A stretch of 64,000 nucleotides of DNA, from contig JADKBM010000013.1 of NCBI GenBank assembly GCA_016715115.1, positions 248,001 to 312,000 on the forward strand, read 5' to 3'. How positions within the stretch are numbered: the first letter of the stretch is position 1; each line of letters begins with the position of its first letter. The position numbers were made by a program, and so were the translations under genes. Shown here piece after piece: positions 32,935-42,284 of this stretch. The notes beneath the pieces are model-generated. The model was not told where the DNA came from. It did no database searches and worked only from the letters and a program-made list of their open reading frames with translations. The DNA is from Acidobacteriota bacterium. GTDB taxonomy: Bacteria; Acidobacteriota; Blastocatellia; Pyrinomonadales; Pyrinomonadaceae.

Positions 32935-33669
32935 TCACTTTTTTTGTCGTGCGCGCGGCGAATCTTTTCGTTCGAGCAGATCCAAAGCGGTTTTGGCGGC
33001 GTGCATTTCGGCCTGTTTGATCGAACTCCCGCTCGCACTCACGCTTCCGCCCTCCCACGTCGCTTCGACAAGAAACGTGCGCTCGTGCGGCGGGCCTTCG
33101 GTCTTGACAACCTTATACGCCGGCGCGGTCAATCTGTTTGCCTGAAGCGTCTCCTGAAGAAGAGTTTTGTAATCGAGCGCCGTCCGCGGCGACGAACTTC
33201 GAAGGTCTACTGCGAAGATGCGGGCGATGAAGGCGCGCGCCGCGATATAGCCCGCGTCGAAAAAGATCGCCGCGAGGATCGCTTCGAAGGTGTCTGCGAG
33301 CAGCGCCTGTTTGCGGCGCCCGCCGGTCTTCTCTTCGCCGCGGCCGACGCGCATAAAGTCTCCGAGTTTAAGATCGGCCGCAAGCCGCGCAAGCGTTTCG
33401 GTGCTGACGAGTTGATGCTTCATCAGCGTCAGATCCCCCTCGCTGGCCTTCGGGTGTTTGAGAAACAGTTGCTCGGCGACGGCCAGCCCGAGAACCGAAT
33501 CTCCGACAAATTCGAACGATTCGTTTTGAAGGTCGCGCACATTGTCCCCGGATCCGTCCGGCAGACTCTCGTGCGCCCAGGAGCGATGCGTCAGCGCCCG
33601 CTCAAGGAGTTCGAGTTTTTGAAACCTGTGTCCGAGGGATTGTTCTAGTTTTGCGAGTTTCTTCGACAT
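32935..33669 (-). CDS. rnc: Ribonuclease III
   Basis: Cleaves double-stranded RNA in rRNA and mRNA processing. 244 residues. The RNase III signature is NESFEFVGDSVLGLAVAEQL, with a second acidic cluster at ADTFEAILAAIFFDAGY. The C-terminal double-stranded RNA-binding domain covers residues about 165-235 (DYKTLLQETLQANRLTAPAY, GSSIKQAEMHAAKTALDLLE). It is co-oriented with lepB, 52 bp downstream. Its substrate preference is relevant to the long inverted repeats in this genome, whose transcripts would be double-stranded (inference). Confidence 0.96.
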   Translation of the reverse strand: MSKKLAKLEQSLGHRFQKLELLERALTHRSWAHESLPDGSGDNVRDLQNESFEFVGDSVLGLAVAEQLFLKHPKASEGDLTLMKHQLVSTETLARLAADLKLGDFMRVGRGEEKTGGRRKQALLADTFEAILAAIFFDAGYIAARAFIARIFAVDLRSSSPRTALDYKTLLQETLQANRLTAPAYKVVKTEGPPHERTFLVEATWEGGSVSASGSSIKQAEMHAAKTALDLLERKDSPRARQKK

Positions 33670-33685
33670 CTGAAAGCCGGAAACG

Positions 33686-33726
33686 GAAAAAGCCGGATGC
33701 CTTCGTTGTAGCGCATCCGGCCTTTT
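33686..33726 (-). terminator. Terminator between the secreted-protein gene and rnc
   Basis: On the minus strand the stem GCCGGATGC / GCATCCGGC is followed by TTTTT. It lies 27 bp beyond the stop of the 33753-34949 gene. An A run on the other side would let it work in both directions. Confidence 0.85.
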
Positions 33727-33752
33727 AATTCAAGACTTAACTTGTTTTTGGA

Positions 33753-34949
33753 TTAACGGGTACCTTTCTTCTTCGGCGCCGGCTTCTTTACCGCGGCAGC
33801 GGGTTTGACGGTCGTCGCGGTCGGCGTCGTTGCCTTAACGACAGGTTTGGTCGTCGTCGCAACGGTCGTCGTCTTGGACACCGTCACGACCGGCGTTTCG
33901 GGCACGGTCGAGGTCGTCTCTTCGAGGATCACCGGTGCCGGAGCGGACGCCGGGTCCGGCATCGGCTTGGCGATCGCTTCGGAAACGTACTTGTCCATTC
34001 CATCGACCTTGCCGTTAAAGCGGATCTTGTAAACTTCGGTCAACGTCTCGGTGATCTCGGTCCTCAGCTTCGCGTCCTTTGCCAGGCTCTGGGCGCGGCC
34101 AAAGGCGTCGACTGCTCTTTCCGCATAGGCGCGGGCAAGCGCGAGTTTCGCTTTCGCTTCGTCGGTCACCGTTTTGTTGTTTGCCTCAAAGATCTTCTTC
34201 GACTCGTCCAAGAATTCGGCGGCCTTCGCCGTGTACCAGAAACCGATCTCCTGGAAAACTGCCGGGTCCGTCTTCTTTTCACCTGACCGACTGGCCTTGT
34301 AAAAGTACTTGATACCTTCGTCTTTACTCGAAAGCCGATAGTAATTGATGAAACCGATCGTGTAGTTCAACCACGAAAGCGCATTCTCCTTGCTGCCGAA
34401 CGGATCGTAAGTTCCCCACTTGAGATTCTTCGACATCACGCCCGACTCGATCTTCTGGATCGCCGTCTTCGCGTACATCACGGTTTCGTTGTTGTATTTG
34501 TCGCTCTTCTCGACGATTCGGTCGTAACCGATCGAAACATGCGTCAGCATAATATCGAGCCCCAAACTCGGATCCGTCTTCGGATCGTTCATTATTTCCT
34601 TGCTGACCGAAAGGAAGTCGTCCCACCGCTTGGCTTTGAAATTATCGTTGTATGCGGCGATGCGCTTGCACGGCGGTTCGTCCTCGTTCTTGAGTTTGGC
34701 CGCGCGCCCTTTGATCTTGGCGACGAGTTCCGCGTTTTCGACGTCATCCTTGAATTTCTCGCCGATGTACTCGCCGTATTCGATCGCCTTGTCGCGGGTT
34801 CCGCACGGTTTGTTGAGTTCGGCCTTGAAAAGCTCGAAACAAGCCGCAAGGTCCGGACATTTTTCCGTGGTGTCCTGAGCGTTGGCAGAAACGATGCCGA
34901 CCGTGGTCAGAAACATCGTCACCGCAAAGACCCGAAGTAAAGTTTTCAT
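33753..34949 (-). CDS. Secreted helical-repeat protein with Thr/Lys/Pro tail
   Basis: 398 residues from ATG 34949, preceded by TTTTGGAGGATTGATTCA (GGAGG). The N-terminus is a signal peptide (MKTLLRVFAVTMFLTTVGIV, cut near ANAQ). The mature protein is helical, with paired Cys near the start (EKCPDLAACFELFK, NKPCGTRDKAIEYGEYIGEK) and TPR-like packing (ALSWLNYTIGFINYYRLSSK, LALARAYAERAVDAFGRAQS). The last 90 residues are low-complexity Val/Thr/Pro/Ala and end AVKKPAPKKKGTR, a basic tail that could bind cell wall or nucleic acid. I recognise no family. It is probably periplasmic. Confidence 0.82.
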   Translation of the reverse strand: MKTLLRVFAVTMFLTTVGIVSANAQDTTEKCPDLAACFELFKAELNKPCGTRDKAIEYGEYIGEKFKDDVENAELVAKIKGRAAKLKNEDEPPCKRIAAYNDNFKAKRWDDFLSVSKEIMNDPKTDPSLGLDIMLTHVSIGYDRIVEKSDKYNNETVMYAKTAIQKIESGVMSKNLKWGTYDPFGSKENALSWLNYTIGFINYYRLSSKDEGIKYFYKASRSGEKKTDPAVFQEIGFWYTAKAAEFLDESKKIFEANNKTVTDEAKAKLALARAYAERAVDAFGRAQSLAKDAKLRTEITETLTEVYKIRFNGKVDGMDKYVSEAIAKPMPDPASAPAPVILEETTSTVPETPVVTVSKTTTVATTTKPVVKATTPTATTVKPAAAVKKPAPKKKGTR

Positions 34950-35292
34950 TGAATCAATCCTCCAAAACAAGTTAAATCCCTGCCTTCCGCAACCGCCGGG
35001 AAACCCTATGTTTCTACCGTTCGAATTGCGAAATGATAGATGTTCGGCGATCCGAAAAAGGTTGCATAATTTGTGTAAATTCCAGCTTGGCAATCCAGAA
35101 TACAAGTAACGTTCTCCGTATGGGGCGGAAAAGGTAAATAATCTCGTAATTTTTGCACTTGTGTCAAGCCGAAGTCGTTGCCGGATAGGGATCCGTGTAA
35201 CGTAAATAGTGCCGGGCAACCGTCAGCGAGCGGTCCTTTCGCTCGTTCACGGTCACGCAAAACTATGGTATCTCAACGCTTACGGAACCCGC
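34950..35292. other. 343-bp intergenic region upstream of the secreted-protein gene
   Basis: No gene or strong repeat was seen. It must hold the minus-strand promoter of the gene ending at 34949 and the 3' end of the penicillin-binding gene's transcript. No hexamer pair is convincing, and no clear terminator stem follows the PBP stop. Confidence 0.4.
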
Positions 35293-36732
35293 CTACGGCT
35301 TCACCACCCTCGGGCGCGTGATCTCTTCGGATTTCGGCTTGATGACGATGGTCGGGAACAACGGTTCATTCTTCTGATCGTTCTTTCTCGGGCCGACGGT
35401 TTCCTGCGCGCCCTTCTTGCCCACCCGAAGCGTGCCGGGTTCGTCGTCGGAATCCTCCGTTCGCGCGTCGTCGATCTTGATCGATGTCTTGGCGTCGATC
35501 TTCGTTTGCGGTTTCAGTTCGACCGGGACCTTCGCCAACGGCGTGGCGGCGCCTTTTTGGCCGAGCCGCACGCGGAGCGCGTTGTAGATTCTGCCCGCAA
35601 CCGCGGCGGCGTACTTTCCGCGTTCCGACTGGCCGCGTGTGATGACGACGACCGCGAGTTTCGGATCCCGGACCGGAGCGACCGATGCGAAAAGGCCGAG
35701 CCACGAGCCCTGGCCGATGCAGGAGCCTGTTTTTCCGGCGATCCCGAGCGACGAATCGACCCCGTTGCGCGCGGTCCCGTAGGTCGCGGCGCCGATCATT
35801 CCGGGAAGAACGTGCTCGAGCGTCGAAGGCGGAAGCTCGATCTGGCGCCGGTACATTCCGCGAAACGCGGCCTTCTCGAAACCCGGACGCGGAATCTGCG
35901 GAACGATCACCCGTCCGCCGTTGGAAAGCGCCGAGACCATCACCGCCAGTTGCAAAGGCGTCACCGCGAAGTCGTCGCCGTGCGAATAGATGCGCGCGTT
36001 GTTGTTGCCATAGGGCAGTCTGCCGGGGGTTTCTCCGCTCGCGTTGAGTCCGGTCGGGGCGCCGAGCCCGAGGATCTTGGCGTAGCCGATCATCTTTTCG
36101 CTTCCAAGATTGACGCCGACGCGCTGGAAGTAGGCGTTGTTCGAATAGGCGAGCGCGTCGTCAAGCCCGATGCCGATGCTGCCTCCCGAGAAACTGCCGT
36201 CGGCATTGATCACGCTTTCATTGAGTCCGGCGACAGACGTCACGAGTTTGATCACCGAGCACGGCTTGAAACTCTGCCGGATCGCCCATTCCTGATTGAT
36301 GATCGAAAGCACCTTTCCGGTTTGCGGTTCGAGGACGACCACTGTCCCTGCGCGGTCGCCGAGCGCGTCGATCGCGGCGCGGCGGACCTCGAGATCTTCA
36401 CCGTCGGTGATATCGCCGGAAATGTTGTCGACGGTCATCGTGCGCAGGCCGCGTTCGAACGCGACGCGACGCGCCTGGGCTTCGCGCGCGGCCTGGGCGC
36501 GCCGGCGCTGAACCTCAAGCGCGGCCTGACGGCGTTGCTCCTCGATCTTCCGTGCGGCGGCGATCTTCTCGGCTTCGGCGCGCGAGTTCTTTTTCGCAGC
36601 CGTCTTTTTGATGAGCGGCGCCGGTTTTGCGGGAGTTTTGCGCGTTTGCGCCGAGGCATCCAACAACGGAAAAGAGAAGATGATCAAGCCGAAGAAGATT
36701 TTGCAGTACAACTTTCGGGGGTCAAAAAACAT
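35293..36732 (-). CDS. Penicillin-binding transpeptidase (class B-like)
   Basis: A 479-residue exported serine transpeptidase that cross-links peptidoglycan or acts as a carboxypeptidase. After a signal or anchor segment (FFGLIIFSFPLLDASA) there is a long basic helix (residues 33-95, rich in Ala/Arg/Glu), then the catalytic domain. The nucleophile motif SxxK is Ser159-Lys162 (FKPCSVIKLVTSVAGL), SxN is Ser197-Asn199 (LAYSNNAYF), and KTG is Lys334-Gly336 (GIAGKTGSCIGQGSW). There is no PBP-dimer domain of the FtsI/PBP2 type; the highly charged helix takes its place. The C-terminal 80 residues are low-complexity and end VVKP. Confidence 0.92.
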   Translation of the reverse strand: MFFDPRKLYCKIFFGLIIFSFPLLDASAQTRKTPAKPAPLIKKTAAKKNSRAEAEKIAAARKIEEQRRQAALEVQRRRAQAAREAQARRVAFERGLRTMTVDNISGDITDGEDLEVRRAAIDALGDRAGTVVVLEPQTGKVLSIINQEWAIRQSFKPCSVIKLVTSVAGLNESVINADGSFSGGSIGIGLDDALAYSNNAYFQRVGVNLGSEKMIGYAKILGLGAPTGLNASGETPGRLPYGNNNARIYSHGDDFAVTPLQLAVMVSALSNGGRVIVPQIPRPGFEKAAFRGMYRRQIELPPSTLEHVLPGMIGAATYGTARNGVDSSLGIAGKTGSCIGQGSWLGLFASVAPVRDPKLAVVVITRGQSERGKYAAAVAGRIYNALRVRLGQKGAATPLAKVPVELKPQTKIDAKTSIKIDDARTEDSDDEPGTLRVGKKGAQETVGPRKNDQKNEPLFPTIVIKPKSEEITRPRVVKP

Positions 36733-36943
36733 CGGTGATACCTCAGTTCGGAATTCAGGTGCTGTTTAAGGAGAGCCGAAACTGTTGATGAAAAGAATGA
36801 CTTCCGAGTTGCTCAAAGAATTTGCGCGAAAGCCGTTAAAACTATAACATTCAAAGCATCTGGGGGCAAAGAGATTCTTGCGCCGACGCCGCCGGAAAAG
36901 GGTAGTTTTCGCAAAGCCCGCGTGACGACTCCGCTTATCGAAA

Positions 36944-38437
36944 ATGACGAATTTCCTGGAAACATTCCGCGGCCGGCTGCTGATCATTCTCGCGCTTTTG
37001 CTGATCGCGACGCTTGGATTCCAGTACTATCTGAATCTCCGGACGCAACAGGAAAGCAACGAACTCCGTGAACAACAGGAACAGGCGCTTGTCGCCGGTT
37101 TCGCCCTCGCCTTCAGCAGCATCACCTCAAAGGAATATCTCGAAGTTCTCGTTCAGCGGCCGGACCAGCCATTTTATGATGCGAATACGAAGGAACGCAT
37201 CAAAGAGATTCTCGTCATCAACAACAAATGGCAGATCATCGACAGTCTTAATCCGGAATTCGCTCCGACGGTAAACGACGACAATGACGCGGTTTACGTC
37301 AACCTTGGCGATATTCGGAATCTGCCGCCGCTGATGGAAGCCGGACGGCTTGGGGAAGACGTGAAGAACTTTCCCAACGCAGCGCTCGACGATGATCTCG
37401 CCGCCGACGGCGAAGCCCACGTGCTGCCCATCGACACTTCATACGACGGCCGCTGGTATGCGATGGTCGTGCTCCGGAACGATAAAAAGGAAACCGCCGA
37501 ACGCGCCGCGCGGCCGCTGATATATACGCTCTTGGTTTTGTTGATCTCGTCGATCATCACGCTTTTTTTGGTTTGGAGGTTCACGCGTCCGATCTCCGAG
37601 CTTTCGAACGCCGCGCGCGAGGTCGCGGCCGGCAATCTCACGGTCCGCATCAACGAGAATCTGCGCAGCGACGAAATGGGCGAACTCGCCTCCCAGTTCA
37701 ACGAAATGACGGCGCAACTTGAAAAGAAGCACGATCTCGAGGCGAAACTAAAAGAGGCGGAAAAGTCGGCGGTCGTCGGACGGCTCGGTTCGGCGATCGC
37801 GCACGAGATCCGCAACCCGTTGAATTACATTAACTTGACGCTCGATCATTTGCGCAGCAAGTTCAGGCCCGATGATACGGAAAAGAGCGCAACGTTCGAC
37901 AAGCTTACGTCGCAGCTCAAGGCCGAGGTCGCGCGGATCAATCAGCAGATCGGTGATTTCCTGAGTTATTCACGGCCGCCGAATCCGCAGATCCGGCCGA
38001 CCGACATTCGCAAGGCGATCGAAGACTCGCTCGCCATCGTCGAGGTTCAGGCCGAAGACCGCGGCGTGAAGATCAGCGTCGTCGAGCACGAAGACGTTCC
38101 GCCGGTCGCCGCCGACCCCGAGTATTTGCGTTCTTTGTTCAATAATTTGTTGATCAACGCGGTGCAGTCGATGGAGGCCGACGGCGGGCTTTTGAACGTC
38201 AAGATCTCGCCGGACGGCGACTTCGTTCGCGTCGAGATCATTGACTCCGGCAAGGGAATTCCGGAAGCAAACCTGAAGAAGATCTTCGAGCCGTATTTCT
38301 CAACAAAGGAGACGGGCACCGGACTGGGCCTCGCGATCGTCCAAAAGATCGTCGACGTCCACCTCGGCTCGATCGAGGTCGAATCGACCGTCGGCGAGGG
38401 AACGAAATTCACCCTCTGGCTTCCGCGATCTAGCTGA
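36944..38437 (+). CDS. Membrane sensor histidine kinase (NtrB-like)
   Basis: A 497-residue two-component sensor. It has TM1 at residues 10-30, an extracytoplasmic sensor domain (31-192), TM2 at 193-213, HAMP (213-265, RFTRPISELSNAAREVAAGN), a DHp helix with the phosphorylated His287 (GSAIAHEIRNPLNYINL), and the ATPase domain with the N box LFNNLLINAVQSMEADGG, G1 IIDSGKGIPEANLKKIFEPY and G2 STKETGTGLGLAIVQKIVD. The DHp style is that of NtrB/AtoS partners. The sigma-54 regulator at 39390-40745 lies one gene away and is the probable partner. The stop overlaps the convergent phosphatase gene by 8 bp. Confidence 0.95.
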   Translation: MTNFLETFRGRLLIILALLLIATLGFQYYLNLRTQQESNELREQQEQALVAGFALAFSSITSKEYLEVLVQRPDQPFYDANTKERIKEILVINNKWQIIDSLNPEFAPTVNDDNDAVYVNLGDIRNLPPLMEAGRLGEDVKNFPNAALDDDLAADGEAHVLPIDTSYDGRWYAMVVLRNDKKETAERAARPLIYTLLVLLISSIITLFLVWRFTRPISELSNAAREVAAGNLTVRINENLRSDEMGELASQFNEMTAQLEKKHDLEAKLKEAEKSAVVGRLGSAIAHEIRNPLNYINLTLDHLRSKFRPDDTEKSATFDKLTSQLKAEVARINQQIGDFLSYSRPPNPQIRPTDIRKAIEDSLAIVEVQAEDRGVKISVVEHEDVPPVAADPEYLRSLFNNLLINAVQSMEADGGLLNVKISPDGDFVRVEIIDSGKGIPEANLKKIFEPYFSTKETGTGLGLAIVQKIVDVHLGSIEVESTVGEGTKFTLWLPRSS

Positions 38438-39257
38438 AACGCTCGATGAGGATGACCGCCGTTTCTGCATCGAAGGCGTTCAGATCGATCTCGAGCTCTT
38501 CAGTTTCAACGTAATCGAGGCTCGCGTAGTATTGGACGTTCCATCGGCCATCGACCAGTTCGAGCGAGGTCAGGTTTTCGATCCAATCGCCGCTGTTCAT
38601 ATACGTGACAGATCCGCGCCGATCGCTGAACTCCTTGATGACCGGCTCGTGGATGTGACCGCAAACGACGAAGTCATAGCCGTTTTCGATCGCGATGTCG
38701 GCGACCGTCTGCTCGAAATTGTTGATGTGTTTGAGAGCCAGTTTGACCGAATCCTTGACCTTTTTCGAGAACGAGTATTTCTCCCGGCCGAGCCGCTCCA
38801 AGCATCTGTTGAACCATCGATTGATAAGGATCAGCAAGTCGTAACCGAATCCGCCAAGCTTCGCAAGCCATTTCCCGTGCTGCATCGAAAGATCGAAAAC
38901 GTCGCCGTGAAAGAACCAAATCTTCTTGCCCTCGTGCGTCAACAGCAATTTGTCTTCGAGCCGGAAATTGCCCATCCGAAAGCCGCTGTAGCGCCGCAGC
39001 ACCTCATCGTGATTTCCGGTGACGTACACGACCTTCACGCCGCGCGAAATCATTTTGAAGATGTACTGTAGGACACGCGTATGCGTTTCCGGAAAATATG
39101 ATTTGCTGAATTGCCAGCCGTCGAAGAAGTCGCCGTTGATGATCAGCCATTCCGGATCGATCGATCTCAGGTAAAGTTCGAGTTCTTTTGCGTGACAACC
39201 GTAAGTTCCCAGATGGACATCTGAGATGACTGCGATATCGAGTTTTCGTTTTGACAT
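38430..39257 (-). CDS. UDP-2,3-diacylglucosamine diphosphatase-like metallophosphoesterase
   Basis: A 275-residue calcineurin-fold phosphoesterase. Metal-site motifs: DIAVISDVHLGTYGCHAKEL, WLIINGDFFDGWQF (GDxxD), VYVTGNHDEVLRRYSG (GNHD) and DFVVCGHIHEPVIKEF (GHxH). The pattern SDVHLG followed by a long helical insert and GHIHEP is the LpxH/LpxH2-like group acting in lipid A synthesis. Together with kdtA and lpxK elsewhere in the window this supports an LPS outer membrane. The exact subgroup (LpxH versus LpxH2 or UDP-sugar hydrolase) cannot be fixed by eye. It lies between the kinase and its probable regulator, on the opposite strand. Confidence 0.88.
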   Translation of the reverse strand: MSKRKLDIAVISDVHLGTYGCHAKELELYLRSIDPEWLIINGDFFDGWQFSKSYFPETHTRVLQYIFKMISRGVKVVYVTGNHDEVLRRYSGFRMGNFRLEDKLLLTHEGKKIWFFHGDVFDLSMQHGKWLAKLGGFGYDLLILINRWFNRCLERLGREKYSFSKKVKDSVKLALKHINNFEQTVADIAIENGYDFVVCGHIHEPVIKEFSDRRGSVTYMNSGDWIENLTSLELVDGRWNVQYYASLDYVETEELEIDLNAFDAETAVILIERFS

Positions 39258-39389
39258 TTGGATTGGTTTATTTTGATATTCGCCCGACGGTGTGGAATTT
39301 CTGTTATCGGAGAGTTATCTAAATCTTAAAAAAAACGAGCGGTTCGGCGCGTGGGAAGTTTGATCGTTTGGACTATAATGAGTGGAAAT

Positions 39390-40745
39390 ATGGCACGTAA
39401 ATCAATTCTGGTTGTTGATGACGAAAAATCCCAGCGAGAGATCCTCGAGATGATCTTGTCGGGCGAGGGGTATGACGTGACGACGGCGAGTTCGGGCGAG
39501 GCGGCAATGAAGTTTGTCGCCGACCGCCATTTCGATCTTGTTTTGACCGACCTCCAGATGGGCGGAATGACGGGACTCGAACTGCTCAAACAGTTGACGG
39601 ACTTCGACAAATCGATCATCGTCCTGCTACTGACGGCGCATGGAACCGTCGATTCGGCGGTCGACGCGTTGCGGCTCGGCGCGTTCGACTACCTTCAGAA
39701 ACCGTACGACCGCGAAAAGCTTCTCGACACCATCTCGCGCGCGCTCAACAAGCTGACGAATCTGGATGCGGAGATCGTCTCGATCTCGCCCGAAATGGAC
39801 CGCGTCAAAAAGATGATCCTGAAGGTCGCGAAATCGAATTCGACGGTTCTGATCCGCGGCGAATCGGGAACGGGTAAAGAACTGATCGCGCGTTCGATAC
39901 ATAACAATAGTCTGCGTTCGAATCAGATATTTCAGGCGGTCAACTGCGCGGCGATCAACGAAAATTTGCTCGAATCCGAACTTTTCGGTCACGAGAAGGG
40001 ATCGTTCACCGGCGCGATCGGCGAAAAGAAGGGGCTGTTCGAGGTTGCCGACAACGGAACGCTTTTTCTTGACGAGATCGGCGAACTCGACATCAGCCTT
40101 CAAGCCAAGATCCTGCGCGCGCTGCAGGAGAAACAGATCCGTCGCGTCGGCGGTACACGCGAGATCAACGTCGATGTCCGCGTCGTCGCGGCGACCAACC
40201 GCGATCTGCTGAAAATGACGCAGGAAGGTTCCTTCCGAGAGGATCTATATTATCGGCTAAACGTTCTGAGCATCGAAATTCCGCCGCTTCGCGAACGGCG
40301 GACCGACATCAATCTGTTGATGGAGTTCTTTATCAAAAAGCACACTCGCAGCACGAACCGGCAGATCAGGATCAGCCCCGATGCGAAGCGGATCTTCGAC
40401 GATTACCATTATCCGGGCAATGTCCGCCAGCTCGAATCGGCCGTCGAGCGCGCGATCCTGCTCTGCGAGAACGATACGATCACGCTTGACGACATGCCGC
40501 CGGAGATGACGCAGGGAATGCGGCCGGCGAACGGCGATTCGGGTTCGAACGAACGCTTCAAACTGCCGCCCGAAGGCGTGAATTTCGAGGATGTCGAACG
40601 AAGTTTGATAATGCAGGCGATGGAGAGAACCGACAACAACATCACGAAATCCGCGAAGTTGCTTGGACTGACGTTCCGAACCCTTCAGTACCGGCTCGAG
40701 AAGTTCGGGTTCAAACGCGACGGGATGGAAGAAGAGGGAGAATAG
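39390..40745 (+). CDS. Sigma-54-dependent response regulator (NtrC/AtoC type)
   Basis: About 451 residues from the ATG MARKSILVVDDEKSQREILE. The receiver domain has phospho-acceptor Asp54 (LVLTDLQMGGMTGLELLK). The AAA+ domain has Walker A RGESGTGKELIARSIHNNS, the sigma-54 contact loop GHEKGSFTGAIGEKKG (GSFTGA in place of the usual GAFTGA), Walker B NGTLFLDEIGEL and an arginine finger region VRVVAATNRDL. A Fis-type helix-turn-helix closes the protein (NITKSAKLLGLTFRTLQYRL). Alternative in-frame starts lie at 39351 (GTG) and 39378 (ATG). It activates sigma-54 promoters when phosphorylated, probably by the kinase at 36944. Confidence 0.94.
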   Translation: MARKSILVVDDEKSQREILEMILSGEGYDVTTASSGEAAMKFVADRHFDLVLTDLQMGGMTGLELLKQLTDFDKSIIVLLLTAHGTVDSAVDALRLGAFDYLQKPYDREKLLDTISRALNKLTNLDAEIVSISPEMDRVKKMILKVAKSNSTVLIRGESGTGKELIARSIHNNSLRSNQIFQAVNCAAINENLLESELFGHEKGSFTGAIGEKKGLFEVADNGTLFLDEIGELDISLQAKILRALQEKQIRRVGGTREINVDVRVVAATNRDLLKMTQEGSFREDLYYRLNVLSIEIPPLRERRTDINLLMEFFIKKHTRSTNRQIRISPDAKRIFDDYHYPGNVRQLESAVERAILLCENDTITLDDMPPEMTQGMRPANGDSGSNERFKLPPEGVNFEDVERSLIMQAMERTDNNITKSAKLLGLTFRTLQYRLEKFGFKRDGMEEEGE

Positions 40746-40786
40746 TTTGCCCGCGATCGAATTCGCTTCAAGGCCGACTCGAATGT

Positions 40787-41299
40787 TCAGGCTTTTTCGG
40801 TCAAGTACTTATTCAACTTGTCCGCGGTTTCCAGACTTTCGTCCCGGGACCATAATGAGTGACCGGTCACGTAGATTCGTTCGCCGCCTTCGACATAGAA
40901 GAAAAGCCAGTGATGTGTCGTTCCCTCGGCGGTGTCTGATTCGCACTGCACCTTGCTTTGCAGAAAGCTGTAGCCGAATCTGCGCGTTCTCTTTCCGATC
41001 AGCGTGTATCTCGTCTGCTTTACGGTTTTCGTCGCCCGGTTGAATGAGGTGACCGTCATCGGTAAGAAGTGGAAGAGGCAAAGTCCGCCGACAAAGCAGG
41101 CCGCCGCGACACCCACAACCACCAGATACCTGCCGTCGCCCTTGATAATTCGGCCGATGCTCGCAATGCCGCCGACCTCCGAAACGGCGAAACTCAAAAA
41201 CGAGAAGCCAAGCACAAAGGCTCCGACGGCCATCGCCCAAACGATCAACGGAAATCCCTTGAGAGTGATTTCGTCGTCGGTTTCCTCAATTTGTACCAT
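40787..41299 (-). CDS. Hypothetical membrane protein with PH-like C-terminus
   Basis: 170 residues from ATG 41299, preceded by GAAGGAGG with good spacing; the frame is open further upstream but without a better site. Two membrane helices (PLIVWAMAVGAFVLGFSFLS and YLVVVGVAAACFVGGLCLFH) form an N-terminal hairpin. They are followed by a beta-rich cytoplasmic domain (TVTSFNRATKTVKQTRYTLI, HHWLFFYVEGGERIYVTGHS) and a final helix (LETADKLNKYLTEK), resembling bacterial PH or YcxB-like membrane proteins. I cannot name the family. Confidence 0.75.
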   Translation of the reverse strand: MVQIEETDDEITLKGFPLIVWAMAVGAFVLGFSFLSFAVSEVGGIASIGRIIKGDGRYLVVVGVAAACFVGGLCLFHFLPMTVTSFNRATKTVKQTRYTLIGKRTRRFGYSFLQSKVQCESDTAEGTTHHWLFFYVEGGERIYVTGHSLWSRDESLETADKLNKYLTEKA

Positions 41300-41581
41300 C
41301 CCATCCTCCTTCACGGTCTCCGATGTCGGCCACAAAAGCAGCGACGAGCCTGTCGTCGTCGAAATCCGGTCACGGTCAGTATCAGCCAAATCGAGGTGTT
41401 TTGACAATACGCCCGCGTCGGCGACTTATGCGATCAGCGCCTTTGAAGTCCCGAAACGGAATGTCGGAAGCGGGAGCGGAAGATCGCGGGGACTTCGTTG
41501 AAAAGCCTAAACTTCCGTCTCAAAAATTGCATCAAAATACAGCCGTTCGGTGATACGATATGTGATAGAACGGGTAAAACT
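41300..41581. other. 282-bp intergenic region between divergent genes
   Basis: This separates the divergent 40787-41299 and 41582-42208 genes and presumably holds both promoters. No convincing hexamers, repeats or small genes were seen; the frames open here are upstream extensions of the two genes. Confidence 0.4.
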
Positions 41582-42208
41582 ATGGAATGGTTTTCTACTT
41601 TGACATTGGCGCTCGGCTCGGCGTGGACGTCGGGGATCAATCTTTATGCGACGGTGACGGTTCTCGGACTACTTCAGAAGTTCGGACTCACGAAACTGCC
41701 GGGCGGGCTTGACGTGCTCGACAACTGGTGGATCATCGGCGTTGCCGGCGGTCTGTACGCGATCGAGTTTTTCGCGGACAAGATCCCGTACGTCGACAGC
41801 GTCTGGGACGTCGTCCACACCTTCATCCGTGTCCCCGCCGGCGCGGTCGTTGCGTATGCCGCGACGAGCCAGATGGATACGACCGTGTGGGTCATCGCCG
41901 CGCTTGTCGGCGGCGGCCTGGCCTTGTCGTCGCACGGGACGAAGGCCGCGCTCCGGGCGGGCGCGAATCTGTCGCCGGAACCGGTTTCGAACTGGACGCT
42001 TTCGATCGTCGAAGACGTGATCGCCTTTGTCGGCACTCTGCTCGCCGTGTTCGCCCCGATCGTGATCGCGATCGCGCTGGTCATCTTTGTCGCCTTCTTT
42101 ACCTGGTTCGCGCCAAAGGTCTATCGAGCGATCCGCCGGCTGCTGAACGCGACGCGCGCGTTCTTTCGCGGCGAAGGGTTCAAGGAAATCGCGCGAAGAG
42201 CCGGATAG
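41582..42208 (+). CDS. DUF4126 family membrane protein
   Basis: 208 residues from ATG 41582 (MEWFSTLTLALGSAWTSGIN). The N-terminus LALGSAWTSGINLYATVTVL and the repeated loop LDNWWIIGVAGGLYAIEFFA followed by DKIPYVDSVWD are the DUF4126 signature. Several membrane helices follow, ending VIAIALVIFVAFFTWFAPKV and a basic tail. The function is unknown. An in-frame upstream extension to 41498 is less likely because the family starts at the membrane helix. It is followed by a lipoprotein gene on the same strand. Confidence 0.88.
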   Translation: MEWFSTLTLALGSAWTSGINLYATVTVLGLLQKFGLTKLPGGLDVLDNWWIIGVAGGLYAIEFFADKIPYVDSVWDVVHTFIRVPAGAVVAYAATSQMDTTVWVIAALVGGGLALSSHGTKAALRAGANLSPEPVSNWTLSIVEDVIAFVGTLLAVFAPIVIAIALVIFVAFFTWFAPKVYRAIRRLLNATRAFFRGEGFKEIARRAG

Positions 42209-42284
42209 CGGCCGGAGCGCGGGCATCCCTGCCCGCCCGAAACGATCCCAAAGGGAAGGTGAGACAAATTCGAGGAGTCTATTT

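Noticed and set aside
35209..36738. A 509-codon frame antisense to the penicillin-binding protein gene
   Set aside because: The minus strand carries SxxK, SxN and KTG motifs in order; the opposite frame is Arg/Asp-rich and without homology.
39374..39379. TATAAT just before the response-regulator gene as a promoter -10
   Set aside because: No -35-like hexamer lies 16-18 bp upstream, and the start site would fall within a few bases of the ATG.
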